A stretch of DNA of 39,523 nt from an uncultured bacterium (lineage in GTDB: Bacteria; Patescibacteriota; Gracilibacteria; Absconditabacterales; Absconditicoccaceae). The stretch covers positions 1-39,523 of the forward strand of contig CAJBLF010000052.1 of NCBI GenBank assembly GCA_903953935.1, given 5' to 3'. Positions 1-11,059 of the stretch are shown here, piece after piece. Every line of letters starts with the position of its first letter. Positions within the stretch are counted from its first letter, which is position 1. Under the pieces are notes generated by a model. The model saw only the letters and a program-made list of their open reading frames with translations, did not search any database and was not told where the DNA came from. The translations under genes and the position numbers were made by a program.

Positions 1-321
1 ATCAACTCCTTGGGCAATATCAGGCGATTGTTTGTGAAGCAAATTTACGACAGAACAATTGTTTCCATCAAAATACTTACGATCACCATCATATCAGATA
101 TCCAATACGACATTTCTAACGATAGATTCATAATCGATATTAGCCTTGGTAGTAATTTCACCAGTAACGATAACTATTCATGTGGTAGTAAGGGACTCAC
201 AGGCTACTCTAGAATACGGATCTTGTGCTAAACAAGCATCCAAAACGGCATCAGAAATCTGGTCACACATCTTATCAGGATGTCATTCGGTAACAGATTC
301 ACAAGTAATAAAGTGTTTCAT
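1..321 (-). CDS. metK: S-adenosylmethionine synthetase, 5' part (cut by window edge)
   Basis: MetK makes S-adenosylmethionine from methionine and ATP in the cytosol. The first 107 residues are present and the gene runs off the left edge. The N-terminus [20 protein letters not shown] carries the family's ESVTEGHPDK motif. [18 protein letters not shown] and the following IGYDG also fit MetK. Three TGA codons fall where MetK has Gly: TEGHPD (283-285), TTTGIV and IGYDG. ATG at 319-321 fits the usual MetK start, and no Shine-Dalgarno motif is seen. A SAM-I riboswitch and a terminator lie directly upstream, so the gene should be switched off by its own product. Identification is firm; only the truncation limits it. 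Confidence 0.96.
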
Positions 322-340
322 GAAAAAGAGGGTTAACAAT

Positions 341-372
341 AAAAAAAAACTCTTAATCACGAAGAAAGAGTT
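341..372 (-). terminator. Intrinsic terminator of the metK leader
   Basis: On the minus strand AACTCTT (366-372) pairs with AAGAGTT (348-354) and is followed by a run of nine T. It lies between the SAM-I aptamer and the metK start, the expected expression platform of a transcription-terminating SAM riboswitch. Confidence 0.85.
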
Positions 373-396
373 CAAAAACAGTAATAGTGCTTTTTA

Positions 397-494
397 ATAT
401 CTTTCCCGTGAGGGTAGGATTTAGCACCACTCCCAATGGAAGGTTGCTGGAACGATTAATAACGAGCCTAGTCTCTATCGTTCACTCTAGATAT
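397..494 (-). promoter_or_regulatory. SAM-I riboswitch aptamer (S box)
   Basis: Read on the minus strand, the leader holds the conserved S-box core: CCAGCAACC, then GTGGTGCTAAATCCTACC. The closing stem P1 pairs ATATCT (489-494) with AGATAT (397-402). A P2 stem is formed by GAACGA and TCGTTC around GAGACTAGGCTCG. The aptamer is followed by a terminator and then metK. Binding of SAM should favour termination. A possible -10 TATACT lies upstream on the minus strand near 510, with only a weak -35. Confidence 0.92.
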
Positions 495-919
495 ATATTG
501 TGCCATAAAAGTATAGATACAGAGAAAAAATACAAGTGATTTTTGAAAAAAAATATAATATTATTATAACCATAGCAAAATATTCGTGTTGAGTTTTCCT
601 GCTGGAAAATCCGCTCTGATGGTCTAGTGGGGAAAAATGAAATGGCGGATCATTTTTCCTAGAGTTTTTTCGTTACTTTTTGGGGCAATGCCAAAAAGTA
701 ACCCCAGCGGAGCGTTTAAAAATATATGAAAGAAATATTTCTTTGAAATTTTAAAACTTAAAAACAATATAACAAAAACATACTGGATAACATTTTTATA
801 TTTTTGGTGAGTAAATAGCCATTTTAAGCACAAAATAAAACAACAAAATTGCATTTTTGAGTATATTAGATATACTTATAAAGAAATCTAGCATTCGATT
901 TTAATGAAACAAATACCCT
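495..919. other. Gene-free stretch between metK leader and the T4SS-like ATPase gene
   Basis: No convincing gene. It should hold the divergent promoters of metK and the gene at 920, and contains copy 1 of the palindromic repeat (661-720). An 83-codon frame with UGA as Gly exists at 637-891 (+), but it runs through the repeat hairpin and resembles no family I know. The remainder is AT-rich without other structure that I can see. Confidence 0.6.
661..720. repeat. Interspersed palindromic repeat, copy 1
   Basis: GTTACTTTTTGG (672-683) and CCAAAAAGTAAC (691-702) form a perfect 12-bp stem with a 7-nt loop. It is flanked by GAGTTTTTT on the left and CCAGCGGAGCGTTTAAA on the right. A diverged second copy with the same order of elements lies at 38861-38949. 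The two stems differ at one base pair that is changed on both arms, so the pairing is preserved. Confidence 0.8.
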
Positions 920-3400
920 ATGTCCAACCTACTTATAATCATCATTATAGCATGAGGAATATGGCTAATTGGCTCAATGATAGTCAAAGCTATATTTTCA
1001 TCAATATACAAAAAGCATAGAAGGGAACAAGCAACCAAACTAAGATATATTCAAGTAAAAATACCTAAAAGTGTTACCACCAAGTCAGGAGATGATTGAG
1101 GAGATACCATTAAAGATATGAAGCAAAACATGCAAATCATGAATCAGATATATAAAAATTTTTATTCAATAGTTGAAGACAAACGATTTCATAGAAAATT
1201 CTGACACAATTATATTAGCATGGAAATGTTTATCGAAAAAGAAGTTATTAAGTTTATCATGGCAATACCAGAAGAACACATAGATAATATGGAAAAACTT
1301 ATTTCATCATTTTATATAGGAGCAGTAGTAGATCCTATTGATCAACCAAAGTTACTTGAAGCAGGAAAATATATGGCAGGTGGAGAATTCGTTTTAACAA
1401 AGGATAATGCGTATCCACTCAAAAACTACGAATCATTTGAAGCTGATCCTATGGATAGCTTACTCTCTGCATATTCCAAAGTACTAAACGACGAGAAAAT
1501 GTGCTTACAAATACTCATTTCTCCTCTTGATGAAGATGCACTCAAAGAACTAAGAAAACAATCTAAAAGAATAAAAGACGGAAAAAACAAAGGATTTATG
1601 TGACTTTTACTCAAAGATATTCGAAGGGGTATCGTAAGTGCGAATACGGACAGTAAAGACGCACCAAAAGACGAGGAAAAGAAAAACGACCTTACACAAC
1701 AACAAACCGGTGATCTCGACAAAAAAACAGAAGATGAAATTTTTGCTGTCAAAATAAGAGCATTGGTTACCTCACCAGATCCTAAAAGACCAGAAAGAAT
1801 AATTGAAGATCTTGCAAGAGGGTTTAGTCAATACAGTTATATAGGACTCAATGCTTTGAAGTTTAAAAAAGCAAAGAAAATTCAAGAATTTGCCAAAGAA
1901 TTTATCAATAGAGTATTTCGAAGTGATAATGGTACCATTCGCAATCTCTACAGGCGAAATAAAAAGATGATTATAGGAATAAAAGAGCTCTCCTCTATCA
2001 TTCACATACCAAATGCAAAATTTAATAGAAACCCACGTATCAGTCGACAAAAATATAAAATCATACCTGCACCAGACAACATTCCAACAGAAGGAATTCT
2101 TCTGGGATATAACACCTATGCATGAATAAAAAAAGAGATTAGAATCCTTTCAAATAATGATGATAGGTTTAGACATACATATATTATCGGACAGACTGGT
2201 TCAGGTAAATCGACCTTAATGCTTACATCACTTTTGGAAGATATAAGACTCGGAAATGGATTTTGTGTTATAGATCCACATGGAGATTTGGTTGAATTTG
2301 TCATGAAGCATTATCCAAAAGAAAAAATAGATGATCTGATTTATTTTGATCTAGCAAATACTGATTATCCAATCGCATTTAATCCTTTGGATGGGACAGA
2401 AAATGAAGATGAAAGAGATGTCGTGACAAATGATTTAGTAGAGATGTTTGTCTCCATGTATGGAGAAGAAATTTTCGGACCACGTATTCAGGATTACTTT
2501 AGAAATGCATGTTTCTTATTGATGGAACAACCAGAAGGAGGAACACTAATCGATATCATGAGACTCTTTACCGACGATGCATTCGCAGAAAGTAAAATAA
2601 GAAACGTAACTAACCCAGTTATAGCAGCTCGATGGAACAAGACGTACAAAAAAATGGGAGACAGAGAAAAAGCAGAGATCATACCATTTATTCAAGCAAA
2701 ATTCTGACCTTTTACTACAGGAACATTTATTAGAAACATTATAGGGCAACCAAAATCATCATTCAACTTTTTTGATGCTATGAATCAAAAGAAGGTTATA
2801 TTAGTTAATCTAGCAAAGGGTCTTACAGGAGAAGAGCCTAGTAAAATAGTAGGAAGAATGGTTACTATGCAACTCAAACTTTCGGCACTCAAAAGAGCAA
2901 GACTCGATCCAAAAGAAAGAACACCTTTTTTTCTCTATATCGATGAATTCCAAAATTATGTATCAAAATCTATTGAAAGTATCTTATCAGAAGCAAGAAA
3001 ATATAAATTAGGGCTCATTATTGCTCATCAATATATCGATCAACTTAAACAAGAATGATTGTGAGGAAATCTCGATCTCTCTAAAACAATATTTGGTAAC
3101 GTTGGTAATTTCTTTATTCATAAGGTCGGTGCACCTGATGCAGAATTTTTGGAAAAAGAATTTTGACCAGAATTTTCAGCGATAGATATGGTTAATGGAG
3201 ATACATTTAGAGCAGTATCCAAAATAGTAGTCAACAACCAACCAACAAGACCATTCAGCTTTACAACAAGAGTACCATACGGAGATCCCATTTTAAATAT
3301 ACCAGAAAAAGTAGAAATCATGAAACAGATTTCTGCACTTAAGTGGTGAACAAAAAGAGAACTCGTTGACAAAGAAATTTACTTTAGAGTTGGAGTATAA
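920..3400 (+). CDS. VirD4/TraD-like ATPase of the type IV secretion coupling family
   Basis: An 826-residue protein with an N-terminal membrane helix (MSNLLIIIIIAGGIWLIG), a roughly 400-residue linker region, then a motor domain. Walker A is GQTGSGKST at about residues 424-432, followed by FCVIDPHGDLVEFVM. Walker B is FFLYIDEFQN near residue 675, followed by SEARKYKLGLIIAHQ, typical of VirD4/HerA-type DNA-pumping ATPases annotated in many CPR genomes. About ten in-frame TGA codons sit at plausible Gly sites. No other secretion or conjugation genes are nearby, so a role in DNA export or uptake, or in pilus-linked transport, is inference only. The start is the first ATG giving an N-terminal helix. 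It ends 21 bp from convergent tatD. Family is confident, role is not. Confidence 0.85.
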
Positions 3401-3421
3401 AATATTTTTCACAAGAGTAAA

Positions 3422-4270
3422 TTATAGTTCATATACCGCTTTAATATTCTTTTCAATTTGAAGAGAAAGTGTTGCAATATCTATATGTAACTGATCAGCA
3501 ACAAACTCATAAATGTATGTAACATTCGCTGGATGATTGGTAGTACCACGAACCACTTGTGGACTCAATCGAGGTGCATCTGTTTCCAAGAGCAATTGAT
3601 CTAAAGAAACTTTAGCCAATGAATCTCTAAGATTTTGTGCATTCTTATAGGTAACATTTCCACAAAAACCAATAAACAGATTCCAATTCAATTTTCAACT
3701 CTCAACTTTCAACATTTCAACTTCCTCTGGTCCAAATCCTCGACAATGAATATAAATAGTCAAGTCACGATAGTGTTGAAGGATTTCAAACGCAGAATAA
3801 AAATCTTTCCTGATATGAATCATCAATGGAAGATTAAGCTCTTGTGCTAGATCACATTGTAAAATAAATAGTTTTTTTTGTAAAGGTAAGAATTGCTCAG
3901 TTCAAGGATAATAAGTATCAATTCCACATTCACCAATGGCGACAACATAGTCCTTATTATCTTCATAAAGTGTTCTCAAATCAACCATTTTCTGCTGAAT
4001 ATTTTCTTCAGTTATCTCTCCATCTTCACAAGATCATGGATGGTATCCAATAGTAGATTTGATGATAAAATCTGAGGGTATTTCGACGTTGTCACGTTTC
4101 AATGCTTCAATATGTTTAGTTATTTCAATACCTCTGACATTATATTGTTCGCTCGCTCAAGAATTAACCAAACCAGCTCCTCAAACATGAATGAATTGCA
4201 AAAGATAGTCTTGTCGTTGATCATATAAATCAGGAGTATTCAAGTGAGTATGTGAATCAAACAATCTCAT
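3422..4270 (-). CDS. tatD: TatD-family metal-dependent deoxyribonuclease
   Basis: 282 residues, the normal length for TatD. The N-terminus MRLFDSHTHLN supplies the HxH metal ligands (H7, H9). VAIGECGIDTYYPG holds the conserved Glu; LPLMIHIRK, IYIHCRGFG and LLLETDAPRLSP are the remaining TatD blocks with metal-binding His and Asp. TatD enzymes are 3'-5' DNases acting in DNA repair or turnover, and some process tRNA. TGA codons encode Gly in HVGGAG and GYHPG. An unusual piece at 3690-3720 consists of near-repeats of TCAACTT inside the frame, encoding VEMLKVESGKLNWN. Divergent from rseP, with a good promoter at 4307-4334. Confidence 0.93.
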
Positions 4271-4306
4271 CCTTAGAAAGAAATCAGATAAAAATACGTT
4301 GCTTTG

Positions 4307-4334
4307 GTTATACAATTCCGTAAATAGTAGTCAA
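4307..4334 (-). promoter_or_regulatory. Sigma-70 promoter for tatD
   Basis: On the minus strand TTGACT (4329-4334), 16 bp, TATAAC (4307-4312), then about 36 bp to the tatD ATG. It lies in the divergent gap between tatD and rseP. Confidence 0.6.
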
Positions 4335-4378
4335 CGAAAAACATTGGTTCTTATTTTTTTAATTGTTAGACAGATAGT

Positions 4379-5578
4379 ATGGGAATAGTATTATGAATAC
4401 TCATGTTTATGGGCCTCGTGCTTGCTCATGAGTTTGGACATTTCATCACCGCAAAAAAAAGCGGAGTAAAGGTGCTGGAATTTGGTATCGGAATTCCACC
4501 AAAAGTATGCAGACTCTGGAAAGACAAATCAGGTACAGAATATACACTCAATCTTTTGCCACTTGGTGGTTTTGTTAGACTCAAAGGAGAAGATCCAAAA
4601 AATGAAGCAGATTTCAATGCGAAAGATAGCTTTATCACAGCAAGATTGGGAAATAAAATTTTGATTTTGCTTGCTGGAGTGACCATGAATTTTTTGGTAG
4701 CATGGCTTATCTTTACAGGGATTTTCTATGTGGGAACTAAACCATTCCAGATTATTCCAGAAAACGCACTCAAAACAAGTAGTCAAAGTTATCTTATGCC
4801 GACGCTTTCCTTTCTACAATCACAAGGATTAACGAGTGGTGACATTCTTGCGATTCCCGTAAAAATAGATGAAGTAGTATCTGGAGGTATAGCAAGCAAT
4901 ATGAAGCTACAGTCAGGTGATATTCTCTTATCAATAAATGAACAAAAGGTTTCAATACTCAATGTAAGCACCTTACTCAAGTGATTTATTGGGCAACCCA
5001 TCACGATAAGTTATCAAAGAAACAATAAGATAGCAAACTGAACAGCTAACTGTGGTAGAGATGATTGTGTACTAGGTATTAGCTTCTTAAATGCTGGAAA
5101 CCTAGAAGTTAAACTTATTAAGTTTCCACTGGGTCAAGCTATGTGGGCAGGACTTAAAGAAATTGGGGCAGAAGGCAAACTAACATTAAGTACACTGGGA
5201 ACTTTAGGATCAAACCTACTTTCTTTTAATAAAACAAGAATTAGTTGATCAGTAAATAAACTTACATGACCCGTAGGTATTGTCAAAGTAGTTCAAAAAC
5301 TTCGAGAAGAAAAGAAACGAAGTCCACTCCTTTGACTTATTGGAATCATTTCTCTAGCACTCGCATTATTTAATGTACTACCTATCCCTGCTTTGGACGG
5401 AGGAAGATTGTTAGGAGTATTGATCCAAGGTATCGGTAGACTTAAACCAGAAAAATACTTCAATATAGAAGGATATATCAATCTCATATTTTTCATAGCA
5501 CTTATGGGATTATGAGTATATATCATCCTCAAAGACTTAGTCCGTTTTCGAGATATAAAAATTCCATTCTTAGGATAA
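4379..5578 (+). CDS. rseP: Site-2 (M50) intramembrane zinc metalloprotease, RseP/RasP type
   Basis: 399 residues. The zinc motif HEFGH is at residues 17-21 in the first membrane helix. A PDZ-like middle region follows (LQSGDILLSINEQKV), and the third zinc ligand is in NVLPIPALDGGR near residue 340. These proteases cleave membrane-bound anti-sigma factors and remnant signal peptides. TGA supplies Gly in VLGILM, LTGPVGIVK and LLGLIG. LTGPVGI matches the conserved TGPVGI block of the family. The start at 4379 is the only ATG between an in-frame TAG (4367) and the catalytic helix. It is followed by a strong terminator. Confidence 0.93.
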
Positions 5579-5585
5579 GAAAACA

Positions 5586-5618
5586 AAAAAAAACTCTGCC
5601 GTAATGCAGAGTTTTTTT
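5586..5618. terminator. Bidirectional terminator between rseP and a convergent gene
   Basis: ACTCTGC (5593-5599) pairs with GCAGAGT (5606-5612) with A-run before and T-run after, so it can stop transcription from both sides. It serves rseP (+) and the small membrane protein gene ending at 5638 (-). Confidence 0.85.
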
Positions 5619-5637
5619 AGAAATTAAACATTAAACA

Positions 5638-6045
5638 TTATCTAGCACAATTATCAATCATTTGTTTATATTCGTTTGCTTTGCGCATATATCCAGGCAA
5701 ATTTTCTTCCAATGTTTTGAGTCATTCTTTCTGAAGATTAAGATAGGTTTCATTAATTTCAGTAAGTATTGCGGGATCAGTACATTTTTTCATTTCTGCC
5801 ATATTAATAAGTTCACCATATGTTTTTTCATAATCAAATTTTCTTTGGAATGCTTCAGAGTTGGTATTTGTTATCTTATGAACATATACCACAGCTCTTT
5901 GCCAAAGAACCTGGAAACCAGAAAAAATAGATGCTTTTTCAGCAGGATGACTCTGAATATAAGAAATAGAAAATCACAACAATATAAGACCAATAATAAA
6001 TTTTATAATATTTCTTCTCAGAAACACCTTTTCTTCTTTGTCCAT
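5638..6045 (-). CDS. Small membrane-anchored protein, unknown function
   Basis: 135 residues: a short basic cytoplasmic start (MDKEEKVFLRRNIIK), one membrane helix (FIIGLILLGFSISYI, with Gly from TGA), then a mostly helical extracytoplasmic part rich in Lys and Glu. Two cysteines are present, KKCTDP in the middle and DNCAR at the C-terminus, which could form a disulfide. I recognise no family. The stop codon lies within a period-7 AT-rich micro-repeat (5622-5640). It shares the terminator at 5586-5618 with rseP. Confidence 0.75.
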
Positions 6046-6271
6046 GATACATACAAAAAAACATAAAACAGCTCTTGAATACTACCACGCCCGCAAAAGG
6101 CGAGGATAAAACGACTGATTAATAAGATTTTATGAGTTTTTTTCAAGCGGTTATGACAGGAAAATATATTCCTTGCAATATGAACGCAAAAACGATACAT
6201 TGATAAAGATACATCAATCAAAAATGTGATATAGGAGACAAAACGAGCTTTTATCATTTTATCAAAAAGCA

Positions 6272-7378
6272 ATGAGATTTGCTTTTGTACATTGCCGAAT
6301 AATGCCAGGATGAGCACTTTCAGTACTCCAAAATCTTATCGACGAACAAAAAGATATTGATCATGCAACGATATTTACGCTATATTCTGAAAGCAAAATA
6401 ATCAAGACAGAACACCATACCATCAAAGTTATCACTGCTTTGCCACAGCGAGCCAACACACTATTTCTCTGGTGCAGAATGCACAAGGTACCTGTTCTTT
6501 CACGACTCTTTGATTATCGCAACTTGATGTTTTTCTATCCAAGCTTAATGAAAATACTTTCTTATAAGATAAAAAAACGAAAACCTGACTATATCACAAT
6601 TTCATCTTTTGCAATAGCAAAGAACATCACACCAATATCAGGAGTACCCATGATGGTATATCTTCATTCACCTATGCAATACATTCGGACACACTATGAC
6701 GAATACAAAGAAAAATTAACAGGCATCAAAGGGACATTATTCAAACGAATAGTACCAAAATTAAGAAGACGAGACCTTAAATTTACCAAGTTCGACAAGG
6801 TCTTTACCAATAGTAAATATACAGCTAATGAAGCAGAAAAACTCTATGGGATGAAAAATATAATGATAAAATACCCACACATTCCAAACAAATTTTTCAT
6901 TCCTGCGGTACAGGAGATACCACAAGAATACTATCTCTATGTAGGTAGATTAGTAACATTCGTCAGAGAAGCTGACAAAATAATAAAATTATGTAATGAA
7001 TTAAAAGTACCACTTATCATGATGGGAAGCTGACCAGATGAAGCATATCTCAAATCCATCGCAGGTCCGTCAATCATTTTTATAGGATGGGTAACAGATA
7101 TAGATGAAAAAATAAAAATCATAAGCCAAGCTAAATGATTGATGAATTTAACCAAAGAAAGCTACGGAATTGGAACCGTAGAAGCGATGCTACTTGGCGT
7201 TCCTATTTTTGGATATAATGAATGAGCAACGACAGAGTTGGTAGATAAAGACTGTGGAGTATTGGTTAAAGATAAGAAACATACTACACTCGTAGAAGGA
7301 TTTAAAAAATTTATGAATACCAAACGAGATAGAACCATGATATCCAAAAGAATCAGAGAAAAACGGAAGCATAAATAA
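6272..7378 (+). CDS. GT-B glycosyltransferase, GT4-like
   Basis: 368 residues. The N-terminus MRFAFVHCRIMPGGALSVL shows the glycine-rich loop of GT-B enzymes, two thirds supplied by GG with a TGA. VYLHSPMQYI and FTNSKYTANEAEKLYG belong to the acceptor domain. YYLYVGRLVTF, MGSGPDEAYLKS, FIGWVTD and KESYGIGTVEAMLLGVPIFGYNEGATTELV form the donor-nucleotide domain; ESYGIGTVEAMLLG is the EX7E motif of GT4 retaining transferases. It should transfer a sugar from a nucleotide donor onto a surface glycan or lipid. The usual C-terminal cross-over helix is very short. An in-frame ATG at 6224 exists but MRFAF at 6272 is the family-like start. Confidence 0.85.
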
Positions 7379-7400
7379 TATTTATAAGATAATAAGACAG

Positions 7401-7946
7401 ATGGATACCGAAAAAATTATTCAAAAATTTTACGATAAAGAATCTAGATTATATAAATTATTAATTATTCATAGCAAAGCAGTAACAAAAAAAGCCATAG
7501 AAATTGCGAAGCGTATACCACATTTACATCCTGACATAAAATTTATAGAAGAAGCTGCGATGTTACATGATATTTGAATTTTTTTGACACACTACCCTAA
7601 GATGGATTGTTTTGGTAATAACCCATATATTTGTCATGGATATTTAGGAAGAGAAATACTAGAAAAAGAAGGATTACCAAAACATGCACTTGTATGTGAA
7701 AGACACACAGGAACAGGCATTTCTCGTGAGGAAATAATGACAGATAAATTACCAATACCAGCAAGAGACATGTTACCCATATCGATTGAAGAACAAATAA
7801 TATGTTATGCTGATATGTTTTTTTCCAAAATAATAGAACCACTAGATAAAGAAATAGAGAGAGAAGAAATAAGAAAAGAACGTTTAACATTCGGTAAAGA
7901 AAAATTATATATATTCGATCAATGGACTAAAAAATTCTGAAAGTAA
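7401..7946 (+). CDS. HD-domain phosphohydrolase
   Basis: 181 residues. HSKAVTKKAIEIAKR gives the first metal His, EAAMLHDIGIF the HD pair (Gly from TGA), CHGYLGREILEKEGLP and CERHTGTG further metal His residues. This order fits the small HDIG-type hydrolases that act on nucleotides or nucleotide second messengers; the substrate cannot be told from sequence. It ends 65 bp before another HD protein gene of a different subfamily (8012), and 22 bp after the glycosyltransferase, so the three may be co-transcribed. Confidence 0.85.
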
Positions 7947-8011
7947 TTCCTCTAGATCGAAAAAAGAGTAAGAGTTAAACAACGTATATATTTATACTTT
8001 AATATACTTAT

Positions 8012-8545
8012 ATGGTGAGTTTCACAGGTATGTTTGAAAAAGCATTAGAATTTGCTTTAGAAAAACACAAAGGACAATATAGAAAAAATACTCATATACC
8101 ATATTATTGGCATCCCATCAATGTAGCAAAAAACATTGAAGAATTTAAAGCATCAAAAAATATAGAATTATTAATGACGGCAGCACTTTTACACGATACG
8201 GTAGAAGATTGTAAAAATGTGACTTTAGAAAAAATAGCAAAAAAATTTGGGTATATGGTGGCATCATTAGTAGATGAATTAACATCTGATGAAAAAGAAA
8301 TCACAAAGATAGGCAAGACAGAATACTTAAAAAACAAGATGACAAAATTATCTTCATATGGATTGGTAATAAAGTTGTCTGATCGTTTAGATAATGTAAG
8401 AAGCCTAAAAGAAACCACAAAACAGTTTCAAGAAAAATATACAAAAGAAACCAAAGACATTTTGGATCATCTTGAATCATGAGTAAGAAAACTTACCCAA
8501 ACACACAAAAAGTTAATTGAAAAAATAAGGGAAGCGTTAAAATAA
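8012..8545 (+). CDS. SpoT/MESH1-like small alarmone hydrolase domain protein
   Basis: 177 residues consisting only of the HD hydrolase domain of RelA/SpoT proteins. Visible motifs: ALEKHKGQYRK, PYYWHPINVA, ALLHDTVEDCKN (HDTVED is the signature of (p)ppGpp hydrolases), and VIKLSDRLDNVRSL matching the VKLADRLxNM block. No synthetase or TGS/ACT domain is present. By family it should remove the 3' pyrophosphate of (p)ppGpp, or of a related nucleotide. No alarmone synthetase is in the window. ATG 8030 is an alternative start. One TGA (Gly) near the C-terminus. Confidence 0.87.
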
Positions 8546-8611
8546 AAACAATAATGATAACAATAATATGAAGATGAGATACGTTTAGTTTATGCTAATT
8601 TTTATAAAATA

Positions 8612-8635
8612 AAAAACTCCCCTTATAGGGAGTTT
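8612..8635. terminator. Terminator shared by convergent genes
   Basis: ACTCCC (8616-8621) pairs with GGGAGT (8628-8633). On the minus strand a T-rich tract follows (GAGTTTTTTATTTT), so it mainly ends the gene at 8658-9188; the plus side is weaker. Confidence 0.75.
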
Positions 8636-8657
8636 CTTACGTATTTAGATAAATTTT

Positions 8658-9188
8658 CTAGTCATCCAAATCATTTCCACCTCTTTCTTGCATAAGATCT
8701 TTTGCAATAGGAGCATTACAAGACTTAAGGCTTACTCTATAGTCACTCCAAGCCTTTTGTACCACATTTTTTTTTGTTTTTTGTGCAGCCTTCATAGCTT
8801 TTTCACTAGTTTTCCATGCAAGTTCCATAGCCTTTTTCATCTCCTTTTTGTCAGTAAGAGAAAGAGCAGCGGTAAATGCAGCGGTTCTAGCATCAAATGT
8901 TGTTATCCATGTAGCATTATACATAGCCATTCATGACTTAATAGCAGCATCTCTTACAACTACAGCGTTTGTTACACAAACGATAGCACCAGAAGATAAG
9001 CCTGTAAATACTTTTTTAGTTTCTTTTCCTGTAGAATCAGAACCTTCTTGACGATTTCCAGAATGATTAGAAACTTCTTGATTATCTCAGGTATGATTAT
9101 ACTCTTGAGATTCATTGTCGTTTTTTGCAGAAACAAAAATACCTAGCAAAAACAATGATATAAAAGCGAAAGATAATAATTTTTTCAT
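8658..9188 (-). CDS. Secreted protein of unknown function
   Basis: 176 residues. A signal peptide MKKLLSFAFISLFLLGIFVSA is followed by a polar Asn/Ser/Glu-rich linker and an Ala/Lys-rich helical region with the pattern AMELAWKTSEKAMKAA. A cysteine pair, one in AIVCVTNA and one in LKSCNAP, may be oxidised after export. It ends in an acidic tail. I know no named family, but exported Ala/Lys helical proteins with repeated A-W-K patterns are common in this lineage. TGA gives Gly in HTGDNQ and KSGMAM. Confidence 0.75.
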
Positions 9189-9339
9189 AAACAAAACAAT
9201 AAAAAAATAAAACGATATGCATATATATATACGAATAAACAACTATCTTGTGACCACAAACGGTTTGACAAAAAAACATTACATGATGCTTTTCGAAAAA
9301 CACAAACGATCAGTAATGACATAATACCATAGAGTATAC

Positions 9340-9648
9340 CTAGTTTTGTAGTACATAAGCTACAAGAATAATAATAAGTGGCAATATAGTATCTACGACA
9401 ATATTAATTGTCGTATGGCGTATATTTGGACAAATTTTTTTTATATAGTAATAATAGAATCATTCATTAGTAGATCAAAACTGTAGTTTGCTTAAAACAC
9501 ATCCACTAAAAATTATTAGTTGAAGCCTATAAAGTATAAAAATAATAAGTATATACTGCCGAGGAAGAATCCAAGGAGTAACACAAAGAAAAAAAATAAG
9601 AAGTACATGTATTGTTGGAAGAATCCAATGACGTAATATGTTTTTCAT
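9340..9648 (-). CDS. Small integral membrane protein, unknown function
   Basis: 102 residues with three or so hydrophobic stretches: ILPTIHVLLIFFLCVTPWIL, YILIIFILYRLQLIIF and TILPLIIILVAYVLQ. Between the last two is a loop with GCVLSKLQFGSTNEGFYYYY, in which TGA gives both Gly of FGSTNEG. Its ATG is 30 bp after the pheS stop on the same strand, so it probably shares the pheS transcript. A TTG at 9678 could extend it by ten residues. No family recognised. Confidence 0.7.
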
Positions 9649-9678
9649 AAAAAAAACAAAGAAAAAAACAAAAAGCAA

Positions 9679-10701
9679 TTATGCAAATGATTTTGCAAAC
9701 CTCAAGTCACCATTGGTAAAATATCTAATATCTTTGATACCATATTTGACGGCAGCAAGTCTACTTACTCCTACTCATCGAGCGAAACCTGACCATTCTT
9801 TGGGATCTAATCATGCGTTCTTGATAACATTGGGATGTACCATACCAGCACCGAGCAATTCTATCCACCCAGAACCCTTACATAAACTACATCATTTTCC
9901 ACCACAGATAGGACATTGTGCATCTATCTCAAAACCAGGCTCAACAAAAGGAAAATAACTCGGTCTAAGTCTGATATTGATATTTTTTCACAAAATACCG
10001 GACAAAAGTTTTTGCATAGTATCTTTGAAATGAGCTATACTAAGATTTTTGTCTACAACGATTCCTTCAGCATATCGAAACATCACATCATGAGAAGCAT
10101 CCATACTATCGAACCTATATACCCTTCCTGGTGATCATAATTTCAAAGGAACACCATATTTCATAATATCCTGGACTTGATGAGCAGAATTGTGTGTCCT
10201 GAGGATAAGATTTTGGCCACTAGGATCCTTATCTTCAAGATAGATGGTATCGTGCATTTCAGTAGCAGGATGAGAAAGTGGTATGTTTACAGATTCAAAA
10301 TTTTCAAATTTAGTGACTATTTCATGACCATAATCGATAATGAAACCCATGGATTTATATACTTCTTCGATTTCTCTTCTGACTTTTGCAAGCAAAGAAT
10401 AAGACCCTTGATCACTAGAGACATCCAAGCTAATATCTATAAGATCTTTCTCAAGTTGAACATTAATCTGTGCCAACTTAAACGTCTGCTCTTTGATTTC
10501 GTATGCTTCTGTCAATTTTGTCTTTATTTCAGAAAGCTGAGCTCCTCTCTGTTTTTTTTCTTCAGGAGCCAAATCAACCATTACCTTAAATTCTTCGTTA
10601 AGTAATCCTTTTTTGCCAAGATATATTTGAAAAAAGTTTTCTAACTGAACAACATCAACGACCTTATCCAATTCTCATAAGGCATGTTTCAACTCTATCA
10701 T
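9679..10701 (-). CDS. pheS: Phenylalanyl-tRNA synthetase alpha subunit
   Basis: 340 residues, normal length. The N-terminus is helical (tRNA-binding coiled coil). Class II catalytic blocks follow: [12 protein letters not shown] (motif 1 region), [13 protein letters not shown] (motif 2), and [15 protein letters not shown] with a final [15 protein letters not shown] (motif 3). A zinc-ribbon-like insertion [16 protein letters not shown] precedes the last part; such cysteine pairs occur in many PheS. It charges tRNA-Phe together with PheT, whose gene is not in this window, so the subunits are not encoded side by side here. Confidence 0.96.
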
Positions 10702-11059
10702 TCTTTTTAACTAAAAGATTAAAAGATTATTAAAATCAAAAAACAATATATAGACGAATTATGAATTACGGAATATAAATAAATAATTCTGACAATAATT
10801 CAACGCCTTATAGTATTTCCCATCATTTTACTATTGAATCGTTCGATTTTAGACAATCTTGGTCTATTTTAATGATTTTGTCAATCTAAAGAGCAAAAGG
10901 CGAGGGATTTATTTTGCAAAATAAACTTTTTGAGGATATACTTAACTATAGAAACAAACATTGGCATGAAGCTCAAAATATAAAGCATAAAGTAATGTAC
11001 AAGCAAAATTACCTTATTATACATCGAGTATCTAACATTTAGCATTTAGCATAGTAATT
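10702..11059. other. Gene-free divergent spacer between pheS and the FtsE-like gene
   Basis: No gene found in either strand under code 25. It must contain two divergent promoters but no strong consensus pair stands out. Features seen: period-7 or 8 AT-rich micro-repeats (10711-10733, 10753-10776, 11034-11054), a GCAAAAGGCGAGG stretch near 10892 that also occurs near 6092, and a small palindrome ATTTTGCAAAAT. Confidence 0.6.

Noticed and set aside
637-891. 83-codon plus-strand frame with UGA as Gly
   Set aside because: It runs through the palindromic repeat hairpin and resembles no protein family; likely a chance frame.
10840-10870. tRNA T-arm (GTTCGATTT)
   Set aside because: No matching acceptor, D or anticodon stems around it; the sequence is a small palindrome.
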